From positions 1 to 60,293 of the forward strand of contig JAUCBJ010007245.1 of assembly GCA_032718475.1 (NCBI GenBank): DNA of 60,293 bases, in the 5' to 3' direction. Numbering within the stretch: position 1 is the stretch's first letter; every line of letters starts with the position of its first letter. Positions 39,111-50,530 of the stretch are shown one piece after another. A model generated the notes under the pieces. That model saw only the letters and a list, made by a program, of their open reading frames with translations. It had not been told where the DNA came from and made no database searches. A program made the position numbers and the translations under genes. The stretch comes from Nemertoderma westbladi (lineage: Eukaryota; Xenacoelomorpha; Nemertodermatida; Nemertodermatidae).

Positions 39111-41846
39111 ATGACGGAGTTGATCGAAGATGATCTTGGTATTAGGGAGCGATATACCCTACCTTTACAAGCATTTGTGGATAGCTTGATACGCGGTGAA
39201 GCCGATCCCACCATTACGGAGGACGATGGTCGTTATATCGAACCGCCGATGTCCCAAGAGCAACTTGCGCGTGAATTGGACTATCGAAAATTCACCACTC
39301 GCTATACGAATCGTAATGGTACGTATATGGACTTCTTAACTACCGGCCATCCTATCGATTCACACGATACGGACGATGCAGATACAGAGAGGGAAATGGT
39401 TCTATTTAAATATCATACCCAGCGGAGTCGTAACGATAAACCGAGAATAGATCACGAAAATTCTATTCGTAATAGACTGGAAAGAGAAAACGTTGAAGAA
39501 CCGGATAAATGCATCGACTTCAACGAATACCTAGAATTTCTGAGAGAAACCTATCTCAACATCGCTAGTCAGCAGAACTTAGAGACTCGATATCCTCAAG
39601 GTATACATCATGACCCTATGGTAGAACTTAAACGGCTCTATTTCACTATGATGTATCTTACCGCCGATCGTCCACTACCTGTTATCCCGGATAGTTTTGA
39701 ACAAATGGAAGAATATTGCAAAACTGGAGAACGTTCACCCGCGTTTCCTCTACAGGACGTACATCTTTGGTATTATTGTGACGAATGCCCTAGACCCAAC
39801 CAACAAATTGAAAGACATAAACATCCGCGGAGACGTTGCGCTAAACACAGTTTTACGCGTTATACTTACGGGAGTTTCGAGCGAAACCTGTTCGATGTAT
39901 CACCTAAGATCGCTCGTCTTAAACAATCACTGAATAAACCCATGATCAGAGTTCCGGAATACTCGGTCAGGCCTCCTCATAACCTAGTGAGACCTCAAAC
40001 TCTCGATCCTAACAGTATCACTGATCCTCCCGAACTATATTCCCTGTTCAAAGACTTAGTGTTACCCGAACAACTAATCGGTGGTGCTCCGGTAGTGGGT
40101 TCGTTAGACATCCGCCCATCCTACTTAGCCGGATTGGGACGCGGGCAGCTAATATCGCCCTTTGATCCTTACAATCGTCCAGGATTAAACCCGATTCAAC
40201 CCGCCACGGAAGTCGAGGAGAGCGTTATAAGAAACGCTTTAGATGCCATTCGACAGAAAATCGGAAAGGGAACGCAAGATTGTTTAGAGAAACGTAAACT
40301 ACACCAACAAGTCCAATCGGTGAAGGAGTTAGCCTTGCCACAGTTCGATAGGGAAATCCAAAACCTCGAGGAAGACATAGAGCTTGGACGCACGTATTCT
40401 CTACAAGAATTTTTAGAAGAACGCTTACAAAGACAAGCGGAAGAAAATCTAATCGAAGAGAAACACACGAAACTGGAAGAAAGAGAAGAAGCCGCTTTAG
40501 CCCAACCTGAAGCTCAAATCCTCATGACCGACCTCTACTCTAAAACCGTTCGTCATCCCTCGATGATTCCACATTTCGGGGACAAGCTCTTCGCGACGAT
40601 ACAGCCTCAACCGGTTGATATCAGTACAGGATCGCAAAATCTTATCGCTGACGCCCCTATGTTACAGCGTCCGCCGATCGAGGCCGCTCGTGTTGACGGT
40701 ATCCTCGTTGAACCTCCGGACAATCGAGCGGATCTTGTCCGTCGTATGGTACACGATGTCAACATACGCGCTAGACCTTTACAGCACTTGTTTTATGGGA
40801 TTAAAGACCACCCTTATTACGTTAATCTGACTCAATATTATATGGTAAAACCAGAGGACCCGACACATAATTTAAAGTTTCTACCACTAATAAATCCTCT
40901 AGACATAGTCGAACTCGAACAATTGCAGAAACATCTGGATCAGCTAGTAAAGGTAAACTCATTTAGAAAACCATATAACATTTCTCGAATCGAGAAAGAT
41001 GCAGAACCTCCTTATAATCTCGATGGATTTATTAAAACTCGATTAGTCCATTGGAATCTAGATGTATTATTTGAAGAAGAGAAAGTACAAAGATATGGAA
41101 ATGTGGAGACGTATACCACTCGGCATATGAAGTATAGTGATCTCCCTGACGCTAACCAATGCGCCACCTTGTGGCATCCAGTAGGGATGACCCTAGAGAA
41201 CGCCACCAAGGAGTGGAATGAAACTCTTAATGTTATTGAGATGTATGGAGTTGTCACCTACGATAATGAAGGTAGCGTTCCGGTCGGAGAACTAGGAACT
41301 ACGCGCATGATCCACATACGCGGATTAGCTGGTTCTACCCACGTGTTTACTCGAGCGTGTTCCGACATGATTGATTATTCTTTTGAAACTCTCACCGAAA
41401 CACAAAAGAATCTCCGACATGGACAATTCGAACTCGCGCAGCATTACGTCCTTGACACCGAACGCAAACCGGCCATGGGCATCGATGGATCGATGTTACC
41501 CCAGCCCGTACTCGAGATGTTGTTCAACGAAAGAATCCTTAAAATCGGCTCAGCTGTTTATGGAGATCTCCAAAACGACTTTCGGAATATGGAGAACATT
41601 CCATACCCTTTCGTTGATACTCAGCTGATTGCTCCCTGGGCAGAAGGCCGAGGTTTCTTCCGCACCATGTATGCTAATACGTCTAGCAACATTACAAAGG
41701 TGCAACGAACTTCCATCGGACTGTCGCTACCGTTTCGAACTGCCGCGCCGAATCGACGGAGATGTGGTCGACGAGTGGATTTAGCCTCTACTGCTCTCGT
41801 CGGGGAAGAAGATCTTGGGTCTCCTCTCCACGATCTAGAGGCCTAA
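39111..41846 (+). CDS. 911-codon ORF of unknown function in the env position of BEL-A
   Basis: Uninterrupted from ATG 39111 to TAA 41846. The predicted protein is soluble, acidic to neutral and rich in R, D, E, P and L, with no signal peptide, no membrane segment and no coiled coil except a charged helix around residues 385-465. A possible zinc site is C223-x2-C226, H235, H237, C242-x2-H245. A glycine-rich turn ([11 protein letters not shown]) lies near residue 345. Codon use resembles BEL-A gag-pol (CG-containing codons common) and differs from the AT-rich LINE frame that follows. I recognise no domain. The last ~30 codons probably come from LINE sequence read in another frame, so the native C-terminus is likely lost. 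It sits where retroviruses carry env, but nothing about it looks like an envelope protein. Confidence 0.75.
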   Translation: MTELIEDDLGIRERYTLPLQAFVDSLIRGEADPTITEDDGRYIEPPMSQEQLARELDYRKFTTRYTNRNGTYMDFLTTGHPIDSHDTDDADTEREMVLFKYHTQRSRNDKPRIDHENSIRNRLERENVEEPDKCIDFNEYLEFLRETYLNIASQQNLETRYPQGIHHDPMVELKRLYFTMMYLTADRPLPVIPDSFEQMEEYCKTGERSPAFPLQDVHLWYYCDECPRPNQQIERHKHPRRRCAKHSFTRYTYGSFERNLFDVSPKIARLKQSLNKPMIRVPEYSVRPPHNLVRPQTLDPNSITDPPELYSLFKDLVLPEQLIGGAPVVGSLDIRPSYLAGLGRGQLISPFDPYNRPGLNPIQPATEVEESVIRNALDAIRQKIGKGTQDCLEKRKLHQQVQSVKELALPQFDREIQNLEEDIELGRTYSLQEFLEERLQRQAEENLIEEKHTKLEEREEAALAQPEAQILMTDLYSKTVRHPSMIPHFGDKLFATIQPQPVDISTGSQNLIADAPMLQRPPIEAARVDGILVEPPDNRADLVRRMVHDVNIRARPLQHLFYGIKDHPYYVNLTQYYMVKPEDPTHNLKFLPLINPLDIVELEQLQKHLDQLVKVNSFRKPYNISRIEKDAEPPYNLDGFIKTRLVHWNLDVLFEEEKVQRYGNVETYTTRHMKYSDLPDANQCATLWHPVGMTLENATKEWNETLNVIEMYGVVTYDNEGSVPVGELGTTRMIHIRGLAGSTHVFTRACSDMIDYSFETLTETQKNLRHGQFELAQHYVLDTERKPAMGIDGSMLPQPVLEMLFNERILKIGSAVYGDLQNDFRNMENIPYPFVDTQLIAPWAEGRGFFRTMYANTSSNITKVQRTSIGLSLPFRTAAPNRRRCGRRVDLASTALVGEEDLGSPLHDLEA

Positions 41847-44800
41847 TCGCTAAACTCTGTCTACTGTCTCTGGCTGGGGATATTGAGACCAACCCAGGAC
41901 CCAGCAGGACGCGGGCCCCGAAGATCAACTGTCCCGTCTGTCAACGAGGAACAAACTCTCGGAGTAAGATCGTCCAATGCGAGAGTTGTGACACATTTGT
42001 ACATTTAAAATGTTACTGTAGGAAACGCAGTAATTTATTCTCCACCAGAAACAATCTTGAACCAAGTTTTCTCTGCAATAGCTGTATTTTTACCGAACTT
42101 CCCTTTCATGATACAATTTTAGAATCAGAAACCGACGATTCATTTCTCACATCGCCTCTGCAAACTCCAAGTGATGCTGAGAGTGAAACTTTTAATTTTT
42201 TTAAGAAAAAAGGTCTGCATTTTTTGCACTTAAACGCACGATCTCTGCTTCCAAAACTTTCCGAAATTCGTATTTTAATCAATAAATCCAACCCAGCAGT
42301 TTTAACAATCTCTGAAACTTGGCTCGATGATAGTGTTTCTGATGGAGAAATTTATATTGATAATTACGTAGTTTTACGTAAGGATAGGGACAGACACGGT
42401 GGTGGTGTCTGTACTTACATTCGATGTGATTTAGCTTTTAATCGTAGGGAAGATTTAGAGACTTGTGACGAAGTTTTACTGGTGGAACTTTTACTTCCTA
42501 AAACTAAACCTATTTTAATCGGTACTTTATATCGGCCCCCTAAACAATCAGATTTTTTGCAAAATTTTGAAAATACAATTTTATGTAATCTTAGGTCAGA
42601 CTGTGAAATATATTTCTTAGGTGATTTTAATATCTGTTACCATCACAAAGCATCCCCCATCTGTAAACAGTACCAAAGTATTTTAAATTTGTTTGGTTTA
42701 AAACAAATTATTCGAGATTCTACCAGAATTACCAGTAAAACTTCTACTTTACTAGATCACATCCTTTGTAATAATACCGATATTATTTCTCAATCTGGGG
42801 TTTTACCTATAGGTCTAAGCGATCATTTTATAGTTTTTTGCACAAGAAAGACACAAAAATCTTTTTTCGGGGATCATAATACAGTAACAGTTAGGTCTAT
42901 GAAAAATTACAGCAAGGAACGCTTTTTAAGTTTGTTAGTTAATTCTGACTGGGAACCCTGTTTTAAGGCCGCTGACATTAACCTTGCGTACACTGTTTTT
43001 AAAGATATATTTTTAAAGGCACTTAATACTGTAGCACCAATTAAAGAAATTAGTCTTAAACAACGCACTGAGCCCTGGATGACCTCGGGTATTCTTAGTA
43101 ATATCAGAGAAAGAGATAACTATTTGTATAAATTTAGGAAATACCGTGTTTTAGCTGATTATAATAATTACTGCAAATATAGAAACCTTGTCCAACGGGA
43201 AATAAAAAAAGCTAAATCTGAATATTTGTACAACAAAATAAGTGAGAATAAAGATAATCCTAAAAGTCTATGGTCTACCGTAAAATCTTTAGGTTATAAA
43301 AACCTTAAATCTAAATCGAATATTGTTCTGCAAGATAACAGTGAGCTGATTCATGATCATACTCTAGTTAGTAATTTATTTAATAATTATTTTACTAATG
43401 TTGCCTCTAATTTAGTTAAGAAATTACCGTTATCAAGTAATAAATATAGTATAGGGTCCGAAACTCTAAATAATTTTTATTTAGAAAAGTTACAAAATTC
43501 AGAAAAGTTATTTTTAAAACCCGTTTCTGAGGATTTCGTTTTTAAAAATCTACTTAGCCTATCAGCCTCAAAAAGTACCGGTCTAGATCTAATACCTGCC
43601 CGTTTTCTTAAGGATGGTGCTGAAGTACTTAAAGTGCCTATTACTTTTATTATTAATTACTCTATCGTAGATAATGTAGTACCAGACGAACTGAAATTAG
43701 CTAAGGTTGTTCCTCTGTATAAAAAGAATAGTAAAGTAGAACCCTGTAATTACAGACCTGTTAGTATCTTAAGTATTGTATCTAAAATTCTAGAACGTTC
43801 TGTTTTTCTACAGCTGGAGGCACATCTTAGTAGGCTAAATCTGATCTATGAACTTCAGTCCGGTTTTCGTAAATCATATTCTACAGACACCTGCCTTACT
43901 AACTTAACTGATACAATTAGATGTAATAACGCAAAGGGTTTATATACTGGTATGGTAATGTTGGACCTACAAAAGGCTTTCGATACTGTAGATCACGAAA
44001 TTCTGCTTGGTAAGTTAGGCCTGATGGGTGTAGGTTCTATAGACTGGTTCAAGTCCTACCTGTCAGACAGAGGTCAAACTGTAGTCATTAGCAAATCGCA
44101 GTCTACTGTACAAGAGATTACCTGTGGTGTACCGCAAGGTAAAATATTAGGTCCTCTGCTTTTTGTATGCTATGTAAATGATATGATAAGTAGTATAGAT
44201 CCCGATTTTAAACTCATTTTATATGCCGACGACAGTGCTCTTATTTTCTCTCATAAAGATCCTATCCATATTTCCCAAAAGTTAAGTGCAGTTCTAGAAT
44301 CCTGTAATGAGTGGTTGGTTGATAATAAGCTATCCATTCACTACGGTAAAACTGAAAGTATTTTGTTTGGTTCCAAAAGAAAGTTAAAGAAGGTAACTAA
44401 GTTTGAAGTCACTAGTAATGGACATAAGATTGAAAATAAAAAGGAAGTTAAATATTTAGGCGCCACATTGGATAACTGCTTATCAGGAGAAAGTACAGTG
44501 AAAAATATTTTCTCGAAAGTTAACAGTAGGCTTAGGTTTCTATACAGAAATAAAAATAGTTTGAACACCGACTCCCGCAAGTTACTTTGCTCTTCTTTAA
44601 TACAGTGTCACATGGACTATGCTTGCTCTTCTTGGTATGAAGGCTTAACCAAACAGCTTAAATGTAAATTACAAGTAGCTCAGAATAAAGTAGTACGATT
44701 TATTAAAGACTACAAACCTAGGCACCACCTAACTCCAGATGACTTTTCTGAATCTGGACTACTTAACTTAGATAGTAGAGTTAAGCAGCTACGCCTTAAC

Positions 44801-45091
44801 CATGTGCATAAAGTGTATAATGGTAAATGTCCCAATTACCTAAAACAAAAATTCAACAGAGTACGCGATACACACTCTTACAGTACCAGAGCTAGTGCTT
44901 CAAACTTCTACCTCCCGAATTGTAAATCCTTTGAATCTGATACTTTCTTTTTTAACGGCATAAAAAATTGGAACGCTCTGCCTAATGAAATTAAAAACCT
45001 AAATAATCAACATTCTTTTAAATCTGCAGTTAAATCTCATCTCCGTGTGCAATGTAAAAATAGGTACAATAGTCCTACAGTAAGTTATTAG
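41762..45091 (+). CDS. CR1/L2-like LINE polyprotein: 2A peptide, PHD finger, AP endonuclease, reverse transcriptase
   Basis: Open for 1109 codons with every diagnostic motif present. Residues 33-47 read [15 protein letters not shown], a canonical 2A sequence predicted to make the ribosome skip between G46 and P47. A PHD-type finger follows (CPVC, CESC, H, C, C spacing, residues ~57-108). The AP-type endonuclease has HLNARS, SETWL (Glu185), YRPP, GDFN (287-290) and SDH (353-355). The RT has [10 protein letters not shown] (~740), [13 protein letters not shown] and catalytic YADD at 821-824. The C-terminal part has the [13 protein letters not shown] block. It nicks target DNA and reverse-transcribes its RNA there. 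The start is the first ATG after a stop at 41684-41686; its first 85 bp overlap the 911-codon ORF in another frame. The clade is judged by motifs only. Confidence 0.92.
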   Translation: MWSTSGFSLYCSRRGRRSWVSSPRSRGLIAKLCLLSLAGDIETNPGPSRTRAPKINCPVCQRGTNSRSKIVQCESCDTFVHLKCYCRKRSNLFSTRNNLEPSFLCNSCIFTELPFHDTILESETDDSFLTSPLQTPSDAESETFNFFKKKGLHFLHLNARSLLPKLSEIRILINKSNPAVLTISETWLDDSVSDGEIYIDNYVVLRKDRDRHGGGVCTYIRCDLAFNRREDLETCDEVLLVELLLPKTKPILIGTLYRPPKQSDFLQNFENTILCNLRSDCEIYFLGDFNICYHHKASPICKQYQSILNLFGLKQIIRDSTRITSKTSTLLDHILCNNTDIISQSGVLPIGLSDHFIVFCTRKTQKSFFGDHNTVTVRSMKNYSKERFLSLLVNSDWEPCFKAADINLAYTVFKDIFLKALNTVAPIKEISLKQRTEPWMTSGILSNIRERDNYLYKFRKYRVLADYNNYCKYRNLVQREIKKAKSEYLYNKISENKDNPKSLWSTVKSLGYKNLKSKSNIVLQDNSELIHDHTLVSNLFNNYFTNVASNLVKKLPLSSNKYSIGSETLNNFYLEKLQNSEKLFLKPVSEDFVFKNLLSLSASKSTGLDLIPARFLKDGAEVLKVPITFIINYSIVDNVVPDELKLAKVVPLYKKNSKVEPCNYRPVSILSIVSKILERSVFLQLEAHLSRLNLIYELQSGFRKSYSTDTCLTNLTDTIRCNNAKGLYTGMVMLDLQKAFDTVDHEILLGKLGLMGVGSIDWFKSYLSDRGQTVVISKSQSTVQEITCGVPQGKILGPLLFVCYVNDMISSIDPDFKLILYADDSALIFSHKDPIHISQKLSAVLESCNEWLVDNKLSIHYGKTESILFGSKRKLKKVTKFEVTSNGHKIENKKEVKYLGATLDNCLSGESTVKNIFSKVNSRLRFLYRNKNSLNTDSRKLLCSSLIQCHMDYACSSWYEGLTKQLKCKLQVAQNKVVRFIKDYKPRHHLTPDDFSESGLLNLDSRVKQLRLNHVHKVYNGKCPNYLKQKFNRVRDTHSYSTRASASNFYLPNCKSFESDTFFFNGIKNWNALPNEIKNLNNQHSFKSAVKSHLRVQCKNRYNSPTVSY

Positions 45092-45417
45092 TTTATTAAT
45101 TATTTACTATTTATACTGTAATTACGTTTTATAATAAATTGTTCTGTACATTACATCTTTATCGTTGAGTCGGGCATTGTCACGCTCTCGGTAAAGTTGT
45201 ACATGTACATAGTGTAATTACGTTTTATATTGGTTTTAGGTTAGCGTAGTGTAATATTGTATTTGTAACCAAGTAACATAAAGGACCCCCTTGGAAATAA
45301 GCTGCAAAGCTTTAGGGGTAATCCTATATGTTATGTTGGACAATACCTTTATACCGGTACATTGTTTGGTGTATTTGTTATTGTTTTTACATAATGTATA
45401 AATAAATCTATCTATCT
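45092..45417 (+). other. LINE 3' UTR with (TCTA)n tail
   Basis: Follows the TAG stop of the LINE frame and ends ATAAATAAATCTATCTATCTA directly against the BEL-A LTR remnant. A short microsatellite in place of poly(A) is typical of CR1/L2/RTE-like elements. The AATAAA-like words near the end may be incidental. Confidence 0.85.
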
Positions 45418-45933
45418 ATAAGCACTACATTGGTCCGTTGCTGTTCTCTTTATATATGATAAAATCATTGACAGTCGGCAAATTAGTGAGCAGTATTGTG
45501 AGTTACCGGTAGTGTGCATGATTGTGACTGATAACTAAGCATTTCCTAAAGAATGCGCCTCATACGTGAATCATAAGCCTTACCGACTTGCCGTTGTGAT
45601 TAGTGTAAGTCATATCTCTGTTTACTTAGATAGAGCGCCACGTCCTAAAGGAACTGTTAATATTTCCCGAAAGTGAATAATATTAGTCAGAAATTATTTA
45701 TTAACGATCAATCGAATAATACAGTAGGTTTCACTGCAATAATAATCTAAGCCCTCAGAATCCAGTCTCCCGGGAATATCCAGCGGGTGAATGGACGCGC
45801 ACTAGGCTGGTTTCTGCTAATGTTGTGTTTATTGGTATTAAATATTTGTCATCTTCTAAAGTATATTTATAAACCAAAAGACATATAAATTTTGGCAGGT
45901 TAAACTGCTAAAGGTCTTCCAAAAGCGCGTACA
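45418..45933 (+). repeat. BEL-A 3' LTR, truncated (last 516 bp)
   Basis: Matches 26719-27234 with no length change and two substitutions by eye (near 45447 and 45713), ending CA. The first ~749 bp of the LTR and the polypurine tract are absent, with the LINE 3' end occupying the break point. I found no copy of the missing part between 37.5 kb and the LINE. Confidence 0.92.
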
Positions 45934-45938
45934 CTTTG
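45934..45938. repeat. Target-site duplication, right copy (CTTTG)
   Basis: Directly follows the CA end of the BEL-A 3' LTR and matches 25965-25969. Confidence 0.93.
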
Positions 45939-46632
45939 GGTGCTGACCATTCGCAGGCCACTTCCAGTCGGAATTCTTCTGGGATGCCCATTTGATTTGT
46001 AAAATCAGTTCCCTGATCCAAATATAATATCGAAACATTTCCATATCGGCAGATAAATCTCCTCAGTACCAGAATCAGCGTGTCGGCTGAATAATCTGCT
46101 GCTAAATCCAGTGCCACAGCTCGACATAAGAAACATGTGAATACCACTCCATATCGTTTGACTTCCACCCTGCTGCGCATTAAGATTATCGGTCCAAACA
46201 GATCTACTCCACAATAGGTGAACGGTGGGTCATACATCTGCGGCCTATTCCATGGTAGCAGGGCCATTAGTTGTGAGCCCGGTTTACCCCATTTCCTTTG
46301 GCATTTCACACAGGTGCGTTGCGTATCACATATTTTACTTTGGATCTTAATTTGAATATCCAGAAACGCCTTCGCACCTTGTATATGGTGTAGTCAAATC
46401 CCTGTTGGGCGATATCCTGTGCCCCTCTCACAATAGCTGTTGTAATCAGCGACTCATTGGGTAATAGTATGGGAAACTTCTCATTATAGTCCAGTTCTAT
46501 ATATAGGAATGTGGTGTTACACCTTATGACCCGAAGGGGGTCAAGAAACAGGCATAACTTCCACAGCGGATTACTCTTGACCAGTTGGATGTTCCTTTCG
46601 AAATCATTTATAGTCGATGCAAAGTGTTTAGC
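45939..46632 (-). pseudogene. BEL-B integrase, N-terminal part, cut by BEL-A
   Basis: A CVKCQRKWG-like zinc-domain remnant is followed in one 133-codon frame by the core: Asp in CGVDLFGP and Asp in LYLDQGTDF. The frame ends at the BEL-A junction just after ACEWSAPK. The remainder of the core resumes left of 25964. The region 46310-46632 is shifted in frame. The match to the BEL-A integrase (GVDLFGPI, GT-x-F) supports the family. Confidence 0.85.
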
Positions 46633-47073
46633 TTACAGATGTTTCATTATGGCAGTGAGCGCCATTTCTTTGTAGTCTGCTTTAATCGGTTGGAAGCTTA
46701 TAAGCTTGTTCTTTTTGCATCGGGCATTGTAAAGTATTTTATCCCATAGGATCATTAGGTTTGCCAGTCTATTCATGTTGATATTGATGGAACCATTTCC
46801 AGCTAGGATTTTATCTATGAGATGTTCATCATCTGTCACCAGTGCCGCATATGCCACTGTGACTTCCTTCTCTTTGTCAGGTTTATAGTCATCCACCTCC
46901 TCTGGCTTCTTCCCCCTATGAGGGTCGTTGACTATTTCTGAAGGCCACTCCTCGTCAGGGAGTCTGGGGAATTCCAGTCCATAGAACCAAAAGTCGTAGA
47001 ACCTTTTTATAAACTCTTCCAGGAATAATCCACGGCTTGCAATTCTGTAAGGATTTCTAGTTGGGAAGTCCAC
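46633..47073 (-). pseudogene. BEL-B RNase H / connection remnant
   Basis: A 146-codon frame beginning with a NPYRIASRG stretch that corresponds to the NPADIASRG motif at the end of BEL/Pao RNase H, then W-rich sequence (WPSEIVNDP) matching the position of BEL-A DEWPPH. The catalytic part of RNase H upstream is deleted or scrambled between 47073 and 47128. Confidence 0.6.
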
Positions 47074-47127
47074 TTTATCAAGTCGGTAAGCAATGCTGGT
47101 AGTAGTTGTTTATCCCAATCCACTTAG

Positions 47128-48732
47128 TCAATCCAACATTTCTGGAACATGATCTTTCCTTGTAATGCGATTGGTGCAACGAGTCATAGTGGATTGTAGA
47201 CAGACATAATAATGGAAAGAATCCCTTTTTATTGCTTGTTCCAGATTTATCACCATCTGCGGTTTAACTGCAATGGTGAACGCGTATTCCTCAGGACACC
47301 ATTTAATTCCCAATAATGCTCTTGTCAACAGCATTTCATCCAAATCCAAATCTAGGACTCCTTTCGCAACTTTGTCTGCTGGTATGTTGTTAAGGAATTG
47401 TCCGGAGTTGGATAGGAATTTGATTGCATTAAATCCTCCTCTTTTTAGACAGTCTATTAGATTATACGCAAGCAGTACCGCTTTCTTTACAGTAGATTCG
47501 CCTGTGAGTCCATCCTCCATGTATAAACGTTTTTGGATCGTCTCGTTTACATTGGCGGGATATCTATGGGCGTTTGCGCTTCCTGTCTTCTTGAGTGGGA
47601 AGGCCATTGTTGATGGGGCATCGGTGGTGCCGAACATCTTCGCATTCATTTGAATGTGTTTATAGTCTGTTATGGATTTTGGTTCCTCTTCCCCATCATA
47701 CCATAAGATGGTTTGTGATACGGCGTCTTCTGGGTATACCTTGACTTCTAGGTCTAAGCAGAAAGCTCGGGGTAGACTCGGAATTGCATCAATATTGCCA
47801 CTATCGTGTTGAATAAGTTGGGTCCAGCCATTAGTTCAGAGTTTAGGATATGGCCTTTCCACATTGCTGCAGCGTCCATTCAATATTTCTTCCTCTGCAA
47901 GATATTGTCCTATTCCTTTGGAGATTAACTCTTCCATCTTTGTTTGGAACTGTTCTGATTCGGTGGTGTTTTTACACAATCTAGTCTTTGTCCATTGTAA
48001 TCTTTTAATTGCTAGAGTGAGGTTGGGTATAAGAGCTTTTTGTTTATCTCTCCAAAACATTGGGACATAATAGTGTCCATTTTCAAAGGTAGTATATCGA
48101 TCCATCATCTTCAGTGATTTTGTGTCTTCCACCGAGCGAAATTTCTCCTTTGTTGGTAACTCGAAATGTTCCAAATCCAAATATTGAATTAGTTGTTGCT
48201 TCAGAATGGGCATTGGGACTATCTCGCTAAAATATGGGCATGTTGCTGCGTGTTCGTCTTCTTTTAGATCCTCCTGTATTACGTTGCTGTAGCAGTTTGA
48301 CGTTACAGGTAGGTATTGTGGTTCAAACGGTCCTGTTATGACCCATCCAAGGGGTGTTAACTCTGAGTAGGGAAGATGTTCTTGATCAATCACAGAGTCA
48401 CCCCATACTCCATCGAGCATTTTATGTAGAAGTGGAAAGTTGTTACCAATTAGGATTGAAACCTTATCGACCTCCATGTTGTAATCTGGTGTCTTGATGT
48501 CTCTAAGATGTTGGATCCTTTCTAGAGGCCATTCTGACAGTTGATTATAGTCGATTTTCAGGTTTTCAAACACGATGATATCCAGAAAGATGTATGGTTC
48601 GACATATTTTCTATCAACCAAAGGTTGTATTCCACATGTTGTTCGATGGGTGTTGAATGTTTTCTTATCAGACATGGTGTTAATGCAGATATAGCCTCGG
48701 TGGGATAAATATTTCTCAATTTGACGCAACAC
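47128..48732 (-). pseudogene. BEL-B reverse transcriptase and preceding spacer domain
   Basis: 48732-47836 holds the stretch between protease and RT (ILIGNNFPLLHKML, TPLGWVITGP, then DTKSLKMMDRYTTFENGHYYVPM) and the RT N-terminus. A frame break follows. 47649-47128 has FGTTDAPSTMAF and the catalytic box as YMED rather than YMDD, so the second catalytic aspartate is changed to glutamate. The element cannot be active. Confidence 0.85.
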
Positions 48733-50144
48733 CGCCGCGGCCGCTATGAGGGAGGTGAATACCGTGGCCGCTCCTAAAGCCGCAGGCCATCGCTAACTAT
48801 ATAGGTTAACTTGGGATTCTGGGGGACTTTTCGATGAAGGAACTGACCAATTTTTTTTATTTTCGCACCAGGGGAGCGGCTCGGAATTCTAAGATATTAG
48901 CAACTCTAACATTAGCAAATTTATCCCCTCGATGGACACGGCGGACAAAAAACCGTCATTTTTTCGACTTTTTTAAAAAATTTTTGAAAGGCGCTCTACA
49001 GTGGCTCGAAAAAACCCTAGGTTATTGCTTAGCCGACGCCGGGATACGATAGAAGGGATTAATTGGTGAATTCGTTTTTTTTTTCAAAAAAGATTACCAC
49101 GCCTTTTTCCCGAAATTGTCCGTCAAAGTTGAAAAAACTGACAAAATGACTTTGCAGGATCCGCTATAACTCGGCTAATATTAATCGTACGGGGACGAAA
49201 GTAACGCGGTTGGAAAGGGGAAGAGTGGTACTACCTTCGTATCGAATGGGGGTAAGATATTTATTAAAATTTCGGGTGGAAAAGGGGGCCGTAAATTTGT
49301 ACGTTTTTGTCCGTCTTTTTTGGAACACTTATTTCCGAAATGTTTAATTCGACAACGCGGGTAGGAATCCACTAATTCTTTTATGAAACTCGTAGAAGAC
49401 CATTGGGGCTACGTTCCTATGGAATGGGGTTACAAAAAATATGTCGGCAATAGGGGCCAAAAAGGGCCAGAGTTTGTAAAGTAGTTTTTATCGAATATTT
49501 TTTTATTTTTAACTTTAGTTGGTTAAGGTACATTCTATGCGGTCAATATCGATACGGGGAATTCAAATATGCTATCGGTTTTGCTCCAAGGATGATATTA
49601 AAAAAATGAGGGCCAAAATTATAATTTCGCGCTTCAAACTCGCTTTGCGGGAAATCGTCTAGCTCGAAAACTACTAAACTTACGGGAGATTTGTTTACAC
49701 AGACTTATAGTGCGTTAAATTATCTATCTAACAGCGTTAATTACAGCGCCGGAGGTATTATAAAACTGGAGCGGCAGACGATCGTGTGAAATATAATATT
49801 TATAAAAAGGGACGAAAAATTTTTTTTTTTAACAAATCGCTACTCCATTATAGTTTAGCGTATTGCGCCAAAAGTACCTGTAAAAAGTATCAAATTAACT
49901 TCGCTATCTTTTATCTTAACATATATAATTAAAATTACGAATTTTAAGGGTCGAAAAATATCGCGTTATTTTGGCCCTTTTTTTTAATTTTTTTGGGGCC
50001 AAAAATAACCCCTTCTCAAAAGATTAAGAAAAAAATTACGGCAAAGAATATACCAATTTTATTGAATTTGGACCACCAGAACCGAAGTTAGAGCGATTTT
50101 AGTGAAAAAAATAAAAATAATTTTTTTTGTAAAAAAATTAAGAA

Positions 50145-50219
50145 TGGTCAATATTGGATTTCGAACCCGCGAACTTAGGTTTCATTAACGTGATTGATAA
50201 CCACTAGACTATGTGACCA
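50145..50219 (-). tRNA. tRNA-like sequence (degenerate tRNA or tRNA-derived element)
   Basis: On the minus strand a 75-nt stretch starts TGGTCACATAG and ends TGACCA, whose ends can pair. It contains TAGTCTAGTGG, which fits the RNA polymerase III A box, and GGTTCGAAATCC, which fits the B box, at normal tRNA spacing. The T stem pairs poorly, the anticodon arm is unclear and no anticodon can be assigned. It is probably a tRNA pseudogene or the head of a SINE. Confidence 0.4.
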
Positions 50220-50477
50220 AGAGAATTTGAAATTTTTGAGTGACTATTTTTAAACATCAATAACTTCGGTTCTACAGGGCCGTTTAATCTGAAAATTTTT
50301 TCATTGGATAGAGGATAGATTGTAGTGTGTGAAATAGGATACAATTTGGGAAAAGACGAAAGTGCACTTAGTGCAAAATGCACTTAAATAGTGAACATTT
50401 TTTCGATATTTCAAATACTATTATTTCCAGTTCTATTCATCGTAGAATGTTATTTTTTGGATTAAAATGTAGTATGA

Positions 50478-50530
50478 ATGTATAGTAGTATAGATAGTAT
50501 AGATAGTATAGATAGTAGTATATGTATATG
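50478..50530. repeat. Short TATAGATAG tandem repeat
   Basis: About four copies of a TATAGATAG-like unit followed by TAGTATATG words. Confidence 0.7.

Larger units (their letters stand above)
25970..45933 (+). mobile_element. BEL-A: young BEL/Pao retrotransposon (~20 kb with nested LINE), inserted in BEL-B
   Basis: Bounded by TGTAAAAGC at the left and GCGCGTACA at the right, and by 5-bp duplications. Order: 5' LTR, long leader, gag, protease, RT, RNase H, integrase, a ~1.6-kb spacer, a 911-codon ORF, a nested LINE, and a truncated 3' LTR. The part of the 3' LTR that survives (516 bp) differs from the 5' LTR at two positions by my count, so the insertion is recent. Removing the element and one CTTTG restores a continuous integrase frame in BEL-B on the opposite strand, which proves the nesting order. 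The element without the LINE would be ~16 kb plus whatever was lost, large for this group. Confidence 0.92.

Noticed and set aside
39111-41846. 911-codon ORF as a retroviral envelope
   Set aside because: No signal peptide, no transmembrane segment, no cysteine-rich ectodomain and no cleavage site.
26719-45933. The 516-bp repeat as a complete LTR pair or a long LINE target duplication
   Set aside because: The left copy extends to a TG start at 25970 preceded by CTTTG, which matches the right flank. The right copy is therefore a truncated LTR.
50145-50219. Functional tRNA gene
   Set aside because: Internal boxes are present, but the T stem and anticodon arm pair poorly and no anticodon can be assigned.
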